Below are positions 7,674 through 14,960 of a DNA stretch of 44,917 nucleotides, in pieces. The stretch covers positions 1-44,917 of the forward strand of contig CALOCV010000016.1 of assembly GCA_942491955.1 (NCBI GenBank). The letters run 5' to 3'. Origin of the DNA: CALOCV01 sp942491955. GTDB lineage: Bacteria; Chlamydiota; Chlamydiia; Chlamydiales; CALOCV01. Position 1 is the first letter of the stretch; every line of letters begins with the position of its first letter. The position numbers were made by a program, and so were the translations under genes. Below the pieces are notes generated by a model. That model did not search any database, was not told the origin of the DNA, and saw only the letters and a program-made list of their open reading frames with translations.

Positions 7674-8531
7674 TTGGGAATCAACCGATCAAGTTTGTAC
7701 TATGAGCCGAAGTCGGTAGGCCAGGAAGAGGTCGAATTGATGCACTTGATTGACGAGATTTATACAAAGCACCCGTATTATGGACGGAGGCGAATCAAAG
7801 CGGTTTTGGAGAGGAATGGGTATGAACAAGGAGAAAAAAAGATTCGAAATACGATGAGAAAAATGGGATTAGAAGCGATCTATCCAAAGAGAAATTTGAG
7901 TCAGGGGAAAAAGGAGCATAAGAAATATCCCTATTTGCTTAGGGAGAAGAAGATAGAAAGACCTGACCAAGTGTGGGCAGCAGACATCACCTATATCCGG
8001 CTCGTAGGGGGATTTGGATATTTGTTTGCGATAATAGATTGGTACAGTAGGTATGTGATTGAATGGGAATTATCGAATTTATTGGATACAGAGTTTTGTT
8101 TAAGAGCGTTGAAAAGGGGGCTGGAGAGGAAGCGTCCTGAGATTTTTAATACAGACCAAGGGGTACAATTTACAAGTAGAGTGTTTACGGAAAAGCTAGA
8201 GAAAGAGGGGGTACAAATCAGCATGGATGGGAAAGGGAGGGCTTTAGACAATGTAATGGTGGAAAGGCTGTGGAGAAGTGTAAAATACGAAGAAGTGTAT
8301 CCGAAGGGATATGAGATGCTGAAGGAAGCGAGGAGAGGGCTAGAAGAATATTTTGGATACTACAATGAGGAGAGGCCTCATCAGGGGCTAGGATACAAGA
8401 CACCCGGAGAGGTGTACAACAAAAAATTTAATTACCCCCCCCTCCCTCCCCCATGGGGGAGGGTGGGGGGGGTGACCCCTTCGGGGCAAGAACCCTTTAC
8501 ACAAAGGGAACTACAATGGAGAAAACAATAA
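7674..8531 (+). CDS. IS3-family orfB transposase/integrase, copy B
   Basis: An integrase-core (rve) protein matching copy A: an HTH_21-like part with HPYYGRRRIKAV, first Asp in WAADITYI, second in NTDQGVQFTS, Glu in the MVERLWRSVKYEE segment, and the HQGLGYKTPGEVYN tail. ATG 7674 is the first ATG of this frame; homology to copy A extends upstream to about 7573, but a stop intervenes after the A9 run. Loss of one A near 8426 makes the frame read on through the terminal hairpins, adding NYPPLPPPWGRVGG and more to 8531. The catalytic part is intact, though the fusion with OrfA is broken. Confidence 0.85.
   Translation: MGINRSSLYYEPKSVGQEEVELMHLIDEIYTKHPYYGRRRIKAVLERNGYEQGEKKIRNTMRKMGLEAIYPKRNLSQGKKEHKKYPYLLREKKIERPDQVWAADITYIRLVGGFGYLFAIIDWYSRYVIEWELSNLLDTEFCLRALKRGLERKRPEIFNTDQGVQFTSRVFTEKLEKEGVQISMDGKGRALDNVMVERLWRSVKYEEVYPKGYEMLKEARRGLEEYFGYYNEERPHQGLGYKTPGEVYNKKFNYPPLPPPWGRVGGVTPSGQEPFTQRELQWRKQ
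8420..8508 (+). repeat. Triple-hairpin 3' end of the IS3-family element
   Basis: Three tandem inverted repeats: a C-run/G-run palindrome centred on CCATGG (about 8435-8472), CCCCTTCGGGG with a UUCG-type tetraloop (8476-8486), and CCCTTT ACACA AAGGG (8493-8508). The same set is present in copy A (about 2882-2955). They could stop transcription entering or leaving the element. The long G runs could also form other structures. Confidence 0.7.
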
Positions 8532-8628
8532 CAACCGCTATAAGCTTAATTTTCTCGGTTTTTGGTCTTGACAAAGGGCCCACCTCACGATATCATTAAG
8601 GCCATCAAGATATTGGGTGAAGAACATT

Positions 8629-9441
8629 ATGACTATTAAATTCGATGAAACAGCTTATTACAAAGCTATAATACCTTATGGAAAGCAGGTAGATCCGGGT
8701 TGGGTGAAAAATAATCAAAAATTTTCATATGGCAACCCAGAAGATGAAAAATACTCAAAGTCCTATAATGACTCAGGATGGATTGGAAGAAAAATAATCG
8801 CTCTACCAGCCGCAGCTTGGTCTGGAATTGCGAAAGTTATCTATCATTTAGCTAAAGCTGCAATTTGTTGGGTTCCAGGAATTGCAGAAAAACCTGGCAC
8901 CTACTTTAAAGTTCAAATATATTCTGCGGTTCGTGACTTGCAAGAATCTTTTGGACGTATCTTAACTATTTTTAGTGATAAAAAAGGTCTTTATCACATC
9001 CAACAGGCCAGCTTCCACAAATCATGTTATGAGTGTTTTTTGTCTGGCCCCGACACTTGTCACCCAGACAATGAACATTTCTCTGAAAGCTCAGATGAAA
9101 TTCCACAAAAAAGTGATCTAGCGCGCGAACTTAGAAAAATACAAGAAGATATGCATACAAATCTTCAAAGACAACAATCTAAAATGAACACCGAAGCTCT
9201 CAATAAATTTGACCGATCCGTAGAAGATCAATTAATAAAAATTGAAGATATCATTAAGACCGGGGACCCTGACACTAAACAAATGTTTATTAATTCGTGC
9301 GTAAATTCCATTGAACAATACATCAAACTAAACCTAGCCCTGAATTCACTTACAAAAGAGCAAATAAATACAACACTGGATTCGTTTATTACCTCTTGGA
9401 CTGATGCTGAATATAGCTTCCTTTCAGGCCTTAAGGTGTAA
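8629..9441 (+). CDS. Unrecognised protein, probably of a chlamydia-related family
   Basis: About 270 residues from ATG 8629 (GGTGA 8 bases upstream); an in-frame GTG at 8617 is possible. The start reads MTIKFDETAYYKAIIPYG. A hydrophobic or amphipathic stretch follows (IIALPAAAWSGIAKVIYHLA and AKAAICWVPG, residues about 56-85) and could associate with membrane. A Cys-rich patch (CYECFLSGPDTC) comes near the middle, then a charged helical C-terminal half. No enzyme motif is visible. I recall similar proteins with a GIAKVIYHLAKA-like helix from environmental chlamydiae, but cannot name the family. The IS3-family element ends about 40 bases upstream, so its native promoter may be lost. It could be an effector or a structural protein; the function is unknown. 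Confidence 0.7.
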   Translation: MTIKFDETAYYKAIIPYGKQVDPGWVKNNQKFSYGNPEDEKYSKSYNDSGWIGRKIIALPAAAWSGIAKVIYHLAKAAICWVPGIAEKPGTYFKVQIYSAVRDLQESFGRILTIFSDKKGLYHIQQASFHKSCYECFLSGPDTCHPDNEHFSESSDEIPQKSDLARELRKIQEDMHTNLQRQQSKMNTEALNKFDRSVEDQLIKIEDIIKTGDPDTKQMFINSCVNSIEQYIKLNLALNSLTKEQINTTLDSFITSWTDAEYSFLSGLKV

Positions 9442-9463
9442 CCTGCCTATCATCGATTAACTA

Positions 9464-9790
9464 TTATTCACCCCATCGACAAGGCTTCTCATCGCCGTAG
9501 TGAATAACCTGAATAACGGGTTGTTCACTGCCCTTGATCTCATGATTGCTCGACTGCCCCAGCAGATTCTTTCCCAACCAAATCAACATCGTAACATTAC
9601 CGGCAGAAGCCGCCTTCCACTGCATACGCCTAAGCGAAGCTTTCGCCTGATCCTGCCCCTTTTTAAGGGTGTCGGAAAACCGCGCGTACAGTGTATCGCG
9701 GCAACACCCAACAACAGTAGCAATTTCATCACCCGTACAGCCAATGCCGGCACAGGCCATGCATGCAAACTCTGAAAACCCTGTTTCCAA
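9464..9790 (-). pseudogene. Phage terminase small-subunit-like protein, 5' end lost at IS21
   Basis: The frame reads GFSEFACMACAGIGCTGDEI, then a helix-turn-helix-like segment (ATVVGCCRDTLYARFSD) and the KASLRRMQWKAASAGNVTML-IWLGKNLLGQ segment. The last part, with IWLGKxxLGQ, is typical of small proteins annotated as phage terminase small subunits or DNA-packaging HTH proteins. The best start in frame is a TTG at 9790, with a stop a few codons upstream, right where the IS21-type end begins (9807). The N-terminus is therefore probably truncated. No other packaging gene is nearby; this is a prophage remnant. Confidence 0.6.
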
Positions 9791-9881
9791 CGTCCGTATT
9801 CCTTTTTGTTAGGCGACATCGTAAAATGACCCCCCATCGACATTGAAAAGTGACCCCCCACCTAAAAACGGAGAGTCATAA

Positions 9882-11168
9882 ATGATTAATGATAAAATAC
9901 CCGCATCAAAAAAAAATTTTTGCAGGGATTACATGCAAACGCCAGAAGAAGTTGATGAAATTTTATGTATGGCTAAAGAGGGTTACGGGAGTAGGATCAT
10001 TTCCAAAGCACTTGGTATTTCCAGAAATACCGTCAAAAAATATCTGCTTCAGGGTGGTTGGGAGCCTTACTCTCGCCCAAAGAGAAAGAGGAAGCTGGAT
10101 GGGCTAGAAAATGTGGTTAAACAATGTTTCCTCAAACACAAAAATGCTGAGGTCGTCAGACAGAAACTCAAGTATCTTTACCATGTTTCTGTAAATGCAA
10201 GGACTGTCGAAAGAGCTGTTCAGCCTTATCGACGACTCATCCAAGCCCAGGAAAAGGCCACTAGTCGGTTTGAGACGCTCCCTGGAAAGCAAATGCAGAT
10301 TGATTTCGGTTCGATGAATCTTGTCATTGCTGGAGAAAAACAGAGGATATACTTTTTTGTCGCAGTCCTCGGGTATTCCAGAAGGCAATATGTCCAGGCC
10401 TTTCTTCATGAAAGACAAGAATCTTGGTTTAAGGGGCTGGAAGGAGCTTTTGATCATTTCAGAGGAATCCCCGAGCAGATCCTACTTGATAATGCCAAGG
10501 CGCTCGTCAAAAAACACAATCCAAACACAAGGGAGGTAATCTTTAATGAAAAATTCTCCTCCTTTGCTTCTTACTGGAATTTCACGCCCAAAGCATGCGC
10601 CCCCTTTCGAGCAAGGACAAAGGGTAAAAGCGAAAACACGGTCAAGTATATCAAAAGGAATGCCATTGCTGGGAGATCTTTTGCTAGTTGGGAAGATCTA
10701 GAGAGACATCTTTCTTGGTGGATGCGAGAAATTTCAGATACTCGTATCCATGGTACGACAGCAGAGCCACCCATTCAGAGATTTTTACGAAATGAGGCTG
10801 ATGCTCTTCAGATATTCAATGGCAAGCCCCCCTTTCAGCAAGTTAGAGAGCTGAAAAGAGTCGTTCATGCTGATGCGTGCATTGAAGTAGACAATAATTT
10901 CTATAGTGTTCCTTGGCGTTATATCAAGGAGACCGTTGTTGCTCAGGTATGTGAAGATCACGTCCAAATCCTATTTGGATGCGATACAATTGCCACTCAT
11001 GAGCTCCGTAAAGGACAAGGACAGCGATTTATTGCACCAGGACACCTACATGGCATTGTCGGAGCAAAGTGGCCTCATGACATTCAGAAAAACCATGGTC
11101 CTTTTTCTCAAGCAGAGCTTCTGAGACCTCTACAGGAATATGAAAACGTCGTGGGAGGAGGTTGGTGA
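9882..11168 (+). CDS. istA: IS21-family transposase IstA
   Basis: A 428-residue DDE transposase that cuts and joins the element ends together with IstB. An N-terminal helix-turn-helix (EVDEILCMAKEGYGSRIISK, ALGISRNTVKKYL) is followed by the rve core: first Asp in KQMQIDFGS, second in QILLDNAKALV, Glu in RTKGKSENTVKYIKR. The C-terminal Mu-transposase-like beta part contains NNFYSVPWRYI. The GGAG of ACGGAGAGTCATAA gives a ribosome site before ATG 9882. The length is short for IstA (often 400-520) but no break is visible. It ends one base before istB. Confidence 0.93.
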   Translation: MINDKIPASKKNFCRDYMQTPEEVDEILCMAKEGYGSRIISKALGISRNTVKKYLLQGGWEPYSRPKRKRKLDGLENVVKQCFLKHKNAEVVRQKLKYLYHVSVNARTVERAVQPYRRLIQAQEKATSRFETLPGKQMQIDFGSMNLVIAGEKQRIYFFVAVLGYSRRQYVQAFLHERQESWFKGLEGAFDHFRGIPEQILLDNAKALVKKHNPNTREVIFNEKFSSFASYWNFTPKACAPFRARTKGKSENTVKYIKRNAIAGRSFASWEDLERHLSWWMREISDTRIHGTTAEPPIQRFLRNEADALQIFNGKPPFQQVRELKRVVHADACIEVDNNFYSVPWRYIKETVVAQVCEDHVQILFGCDTIATHELRKGQGQRFIAPGHLHGIVGAKWPHDIQKNHGPFSQAELLRPLQEYENVVGGGW

Positions 11169-11169
11169 T

Positions 11170-11937
11170 ATGGATACGCATGAAAGACTCATCGATATGC
11201 TAAGCAAGCTGAAGCTAACGGCGATACGAGACCGATTAGACAATTTACTCGATGAAGCATCTAGGAAAAAGATGAATTTTCGAGAGGCTCTGTTTTTCTT
11301 GTGCGAGCAGGAGACACGAAGCAAAAACCACAAACGCATTCAAATGGGGATCAATATTTCTAAACTTCCCTTTGTAAGGACTCTCGATCAGTTTGAATAC
11401 GAGGCGCAACCCTCTATAGATCCCGGTCAGATTCGGGATTTGTCAGCATGTCGCTGGATTGCCAATGGAGACGACCTACTCTTCCTTGGTCCTCCTGGAG
11501 TGGGTAAAACGCACTTGGCAGTCGCACTTGGAAGAGAAGCGATTGAGCAAGGTTACTCCGTACTGTTTACGCAAGCAATGCCTCTTATTGTTCAGCTTGC
11601 CAAAGCGCATCAAGAGGGAAATCTTGAGGATCGAATAATGCACTATGCAAAGCCTAAGCTACTAATTGTAGATGAATTAGGATATTTACCATTCGATCCA
11701 AAGGCAGCTCATTTATTTTTTCAATTGATCTGCCGGAGATATGAGAAAGGAAGCACGCTGATTACAAGTAATCGTTCTGTGTCGGAATGGGGTGAGGTAT
11801 TTGGAGATTCTGTGGTAGCAACAGCGATATTGGATCGCCTTCTGCATCACAGCCAAGTAATCACAATTCGAGGTGAAAGCTATCGATTAAAAGAGAAAAG
11901 AGAATCGGGGTTGATAAGAAGGGAAGGTATTAAGTAG
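11170..11937 (+). CDS. istB: IS21-family helper ATPase IstB
   Basis: A DnaC-like AAA+ ATPase that helps IstA choose targets. Walker A is GPPGVGKTH (about residues 103-111) and Walker B is LLIVDELGYLP. A sensor-type TSNRS and the C-terminal RLLHHSQVITIRGESYRLKE are typical of IstB. ATG 11170 (MDTHERLIDMLSKLKL) is chosen over the in-frame ATG 11140 because GGGAGGAGG lies 8-15 bases upstream and the start then follows the istA stop by one base, the usual coupled arrangement. The gene is intact. Confidence 0.93.
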   Translation: MDTHERLIDMLSKLKLTAIRDRLDNLLDEASRKKMNFREALFFLCEQETRSKNHKRIQMGINISKLPFVRTLDQFEYEAQPSIDPGQIRDLSACRWIANGDDLLFLGPPGVGKTHLAVALGREAIEQGYSVLFTQAMPLIVQLAKAHQEGNLEDRIMHYAKPKLLIVDELGYLPFDPKAAHLFFQLICRRYEKGSTLITSNRSVSEWGEVFGDSVVATAILDRLLHHSQVITIRGESYRLKEKRESGLIRREGIK

Positions 11938-12103
11938 GAAGCAAGTTATTTTTTTAACCCTCCCCCCTAGGGGGGAGGGGGTTGTCCTCTTGTCTTTCGC
12001 AACATCCCGATAGACTCTGAGGCCCGATACGAAAAGGATGAAAAACCCATAGGGGGTCACTTTTCAATGTCGGAGGTGGGTCACTTTCTGATGTCGCTTG
12101 ACA

Positions 12104-12906
12104 CTAAGCTTATAGCCTCTCAAAAATGTGGAGGCAAAAATGTCACAAAGAAAACGGCACACACCCGAATTCAAATTAAAAGCAGTAATCGAAGTGTTAA
12201 AGGGGGAAAAGACGGCATCCCAAATTGCCGGTGAACTTCAAGTCCACCCTATGATGCTTTCACAATGGAAAAGTCACTTCCTGGAAAATGGCGCTGATAT
12301 TTTCAAAAAATCGAGCAAGAGGAAAAGCTCTTCTCATGTACACCTTGAGGAGACAGCGCTGTTTGAGCAGATTGGAAGGCTTAAAGTTGAAAACGAATGG
12401 TATAAAAAAAAATTGGAGAGCTTTCAGTAGTGGAACGAAGAGATGTCATAAACCACAAAGACAGAGAATTTTCCATCAGAGAACAGTGTCGTCTGCTAGA
12501 TATTCATCGTTCCGGATTTTATTATATCCCTAAGGAGGTTTCAGAAGATGAGCTTGCATTAATGAGATCAATTGATGAAGCCTATTTGAAGCATCCATAC
12601 TACGGAAGAAGGAGAATGACCCCAGAAATGAAAGCTCAGGGCTTCGATGTTGGTGAAAAGGCTGTGAGATCAACGATGATTTTAATGGGGTTGGAGGCTA
12701 TATATCCAAAGCCGAATCTTAGTGCGCCAAACAAGCAGCATAAAAAATACCCTTACCTAATGAGAAATCTAGAAATCAAACATTCAAATCAAGCCTGGGC
12801 TGCAGACATAACCTATATCCCTCTTAGAGGGGGATTTGGATATCTTTTTGCAATCATAGACTGGCACTCCCGTTACGTAGTAGATTGGGAGATCTCATCC
12901 TTGCTT
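12104..12906 (+). mobile_element. Truncated IS3-family element, related to but distinct from copies A/B
   Basis: It begins CTAAGCTTATAGCC, the same subterminal block as in the other IS3-family copies, directly after the IS21 right end, so its outermost bases were removed by IS21. orfA is complete. orfB loses homology after WEISSLL near 12905. The following 100 bases (12907-13014) hold only a short open tail (FQLEVHISPGISRENKRF onward) that I cannot assign. Confidence 0.75.
12140..12430 (+). CDS. IS3-family orfA, truncated element
   Basis: A 96-residue protein from ATG 12140 (MSQRKRHTPEFKLKAVIEV), with GGAGG upstream. The HTH_Tnp_1 domain (KTASQIAGELQVHPMMLSQW) is followed by a coiled coil ending KVENEWYKKKLESFQ. 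Its sequence is clearly different from the copies at 5495 and 7317. It overlaps orfB by one base. An in-frame ATG at 12128 is also possible. It is intact but probably orphaned, since its orfB is cut. Confidence 0.85.
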   Translation: MSQRKRHTPEFKLKAVIEVLKGEKTASQIAGELQVHPMMLSQWKSHFLENGADIFKKSSKRKSSSHVHLEETALFEQIGRLKVENEWYKKKLESFQ

Positions 12907-12921
12907 TGGGTTTCAACTTGA
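12430..12921 (+). pseudogene. IS3-family orfB, C-terminally truncated
   Basis: The frame starts MERRDVINHKDREFSIREQC, runs through HPYYGRRRMTPEMKAQGF and enters the integrase core with the first catalytic Asp (AWAADITYIPLRGGFGYLFA). It then leaves homology after WEISSLL and stops within five codons. The second Asp and Glu are missing, so it is catalytically dead. Confidence 0.85.
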
Positions 12922-13014
12922 GGTACATATTTCACCAGGAATTTCTAGAGAAAACAAGAGATTCAAGCAGTTTATGAGATCAAAATCTATTGATAAACAA
13001 GCTCCTTCTTCCTC

Positions 13015-14286
13015 TTATTGAGGGAGGGGAGATTGGGTATCAGAGAAGTTTTGGAATATGTGAAGATAAACCCAAGGGGCTGGTTCTAAATGATTTTTGC
13101 TTACACAACAAGAAAAAATCTGCTCTAAGTCTCTTTTAAGAGAGTTGAAAGTCAATACCAATATCCTTTCAGGATCCTCTGCAAAAATATCAGGGTACAT
13201 TGAGGGCGGCCTTTGCCAAAGGACGTAGACAAAGCAGTTGTCCACCTTATATCCCTCATCAACATGGCACTTTTTAGATTGGGCTAATTGATTTATTGCT
13301 TTAGTGAAGACTTTGCACCAGAACTCTTTCTCTGCAACCTTCTGGACATCGCTATCAATACATTTTATGCGAAAATCATCAGTAGGTACTAAGAAACCTG
13401 GCTTATCGTTAGTGGTATCTTGGGAATACAAATCGACCATCTTTAAAAGCAGAGCTTTCTCATGAGCTTTTTTCAATTTAGGCTTTTCTTGCTTTGTTAA
13501 AGGGTCTAGCCCCGCTAGAACTTTGTCCAGGTCGTCAATGACTTCTTCATAATAGAGAGGCCACGCAACAAGAAAGCCAGGCATTGAGTCTAGGTATGCA
13601 GGGTGAAACAGCATTATAAAAGTACCTAGATCGAATCTATGATTGAGGAGGAAATCATTAACCGAAGTTTTGAAGTCGTTTTCTACTTCTCCATGGCTTA
13701 AGTTCTTATTTTTGAACTCTAACAAAGTAACGATCCCCGATTCTGTAACAAATCTCCCATCGCAGTTTTCCACATCGTCTTTTTTCTCTAAAAACTCAGC
13801 AACTCCTGTAGCTGATGATGGTAGTCTTTTTAAAAAAGAAGCCATAGAATGAAGCTCGACCCAAAGGCTACCAGAAAAGTTACGCACGTCATATAAGCTT
13901 GTTTTCTTTCCAATGCTCTTAATACAGGTTTGGATTCGAGACTGAAGGCTCTCTTTTCTCAATAAAGAGTGAGACTGTAGAAACTTTAAAAGAGTTTCAA
14001 GGTGGGCTAGAGAATGCTTAAAGACACGTGAGGGTAATCTATTGGATAGTGCTGTGTATGAGATTAGTGCTTCAAGAATGAGATCAAAAACTCCATTTTT
14101 AAAGAAAACGGAATACAAAGAAACCGCATTAAATTGATCTTTCATTTTGCAGAAGATATTTTCAAAAACAAAAGGAAATTCTTCTTTTAATTGTAATTCA
14201 GCTTCGTGAGTTATGTATGTATCCAAAAAATATCCAAAGGTAAGATCTAGCGCAGAAGACAAATCATTTTTTACATCAACGGACAT
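13015..14286 (-). CDS. Unknown protein with a PD-(D/E)XK-like pattern
   Basis: A 423-residue soluble protein without signal peptide or membrane segment. I do not recognise the family. In the middle, E145 (LWVELHSMASFLKR), D176 (NCDGRF) and E190-F-K192 in a hydrophobic strand (GIVTLLEFKNKN) are spaced like the active site of PD-(D/E)XK nucleases. The N- and C-terminal parts are helical and charged. The start MSVDVKNDLS at 14286 has GGAAGC a few bases upstream. It ends in a low-complexity SPLPQ. It lies 140 bases from the tRNA 3' end, the place where an integrated element usually keeps its integrase, but shows no integrase motif. The nuclease idea is inference from a few residues. Confidence 0.6.
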   Translation of the reverse strand: MSVDVKNDLSSALDLTFGYFLDTYITHEAELQLKEEFPFVFENIFCKMKDQFNAVSLYSVFFKNGVFDLILEALISYTALSNRLPSRVFKHSLAHLETLLKFLQSHSLLRKESLQSRIQTCIKSIGKKTSLYDVRNFSGSLWVELHSMASFLKRLPSSATGVAEFLEKKDDVENCDGRFVTESGIVTLLEFKNKNLSHGEVENDFKTSVNDFLLNHRFDLGTFIMLFHPAYLDSMPGFLVAWPLYYEEVIDDLDKVLAGLDPLTKQEKPKLKKAHEKALLLKMVDLYSQDTTNDKPGFLVPTDDFRIKCIDSDVQKVAEKEFWCKVFTKAINQLAQSKKCHVDEGYKVDNCFVYVLWQRPPSMYPDIFAEDPERILVLTFNSLKRDLEQIFSCCVSKNHLEPAPWVYLHIFQNFSDTQSPLPQ

Positions 14287-14368
14287 TGTTGCTTCCTAGG
14301 GAAATTTTTTGTGCCATTCTAGCTTTTGCAGCTTAAATATTCCATGAAACGAGGGATAAAAAGGGAGT

Positions 14369-14425
14369 CCAGAGGGTCTTTGACCCTCTGGCGGGGGATT
14401 ATTAAGGGGGCAGAGCCCCCTTAAT
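14369..14425 (-). terminator. Two tandem hairpins after the tRNA gene
   Basis: Directly after the tRNA 3' end lies a perfect 10-bp hairpin ATTAAGGGGG / CCCCCTTAAT (14401-14410, 14416-14425). A second perfect 10-bp hairpin CCAGAGGGTC / GACCCTCTGG with a 3-base loop follows (14369-14391). On the minus strand CTCCCTTTTTATCC comes next. Together they make a plausible terminator for the tRNA and the long operon before it. Confidence 0.7.
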
Positions 14426-14499
<74 letters not shown>

Positions 14500-14513
14500 G
14501 AAGCGGGAAAATT

Positions 14514-14960
14514 TTACCGGTTTTTTGTATCGGAGACAAGTTCTTTGCGCAAAAAATAGTAAGTGCTGTTGTTTTCGTAACCTAGTTGTGCGAATTCGAT
14601 AGAGAATCCATGTTTTTTGTAGAAGTCAAGAGCTTGGAAATCCATTGTTTCTAGGGTACAGAATAGGCAATTGTTTTCGATAGCGAACGAGAAGGCTTTT
14701 TCTAGGAGTTGGGAGCCGAGACCTCTTTTTTGCTTTTCTGGAGCGACGTAGAGCATATCGATATTGATGGAGCCGAAAAAAAACTTTGCTGTAAGGACTG
14801 CCACATATTGGTTATTTTCTTCGATATAAAAAGCAAACTCTTCTAATCCTCCATCAGTCCCCCGTTTGTCGAGAGCATGTTGGGAAAGGCCTTGCCACGC
14901 CCATTTTTTGATATCTACGGAGCGTCCTTTATAGAATTGGATGGGAATGGTTTTTTCCAT
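14514..14960 (-). CDS. GNAT-family N-acetyltransferase
   Basis: 148 residues. Beta-4 and motif A read INIDMLYVAPEKQKRGLGSQ and then LLEKAF, with the acetyl-CoA loop KRGLGS, and motif B reads ALDFYKKHGFSIE. It acetylates an unknown amine. Its ATG overlaps the stop of the carboxypeptidase gene by one base (TAATG), so translation is probably coupled. It is followed by the tRNA. The frame is intact. It is different in sequence from the GNAT at 2136. Confidence 0.88.
   Translation of the reverse strand: MEKTIPIQFYKGRSVDIKKWAWQGLSQHALDKRGTDGGLEEFAFYIEENNQYVAVLTAKFFFGSINIDMLYVAPEKQKRGLGSQLLEKAFSFAIENNCLFCTLETMDFQALDFYKKHGFSIEFAQLGYENNSTYYFLRKELVSDTKNR

Larger units (their letters stand above)
7257..8587 (+). 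mobile_element. IS3-family (IS150-like) element, copy B
   Basis: The second copy of the element at 2804-5846, in opposite orientation and not interrupted. It starts TGGTCCCCAAAAACTGG at 7257. Shared sequence runs to ...GGGCCCACCTCA at 8587; the terminal repeat could instead end at 8573. It differs from copy A by a one-base loss in orfA near 7487, an A9 instead of A8 run at 7583-7591 and one A fewer before the orfB stop. No clear target duplication was seen. Subterminal CTAAGCTTATAGCC is shared with the related fragment at 12104. Confidence 0.87.
9807..12103 (+). mobile_element. IS21-family element, apparently complete
   Basis: About 2.3 kb with istA and istB. The left end begins TGTTAGGCGACATCGTAAAA with GTGACCCCCC repeats. 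The right end is its inverted counterpart, ending ..GATGTCGCTTGACA at 12103. Each end carries two internal repeats containing CGACATTGAAAAGTGACC or a close variant, as usual for IS21 multiple terminal repeats. A 22-bp perfect palindrome centred on CTAG lies between istB and the right end (11958-11979). No target duplication was evident. It interrupts a terminase-like remnant on the left and has removed the end of an IS3-family element on the right. Confidence 0.9.

Noticed and set aside
2804..8587. Proven composite transposon carrying the beta-lactamase
   Set aside because: No matching target duplication at the outer ends, and a tRNA fragment between the IS copies gives a competing history. 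Kept only as a possibility.
12907..13014. Short open tail after the truncated IS3 orfB as a gene fragment
   Set aside because: About 36 codons without start, ribosome site or recognised family; it could be chance.
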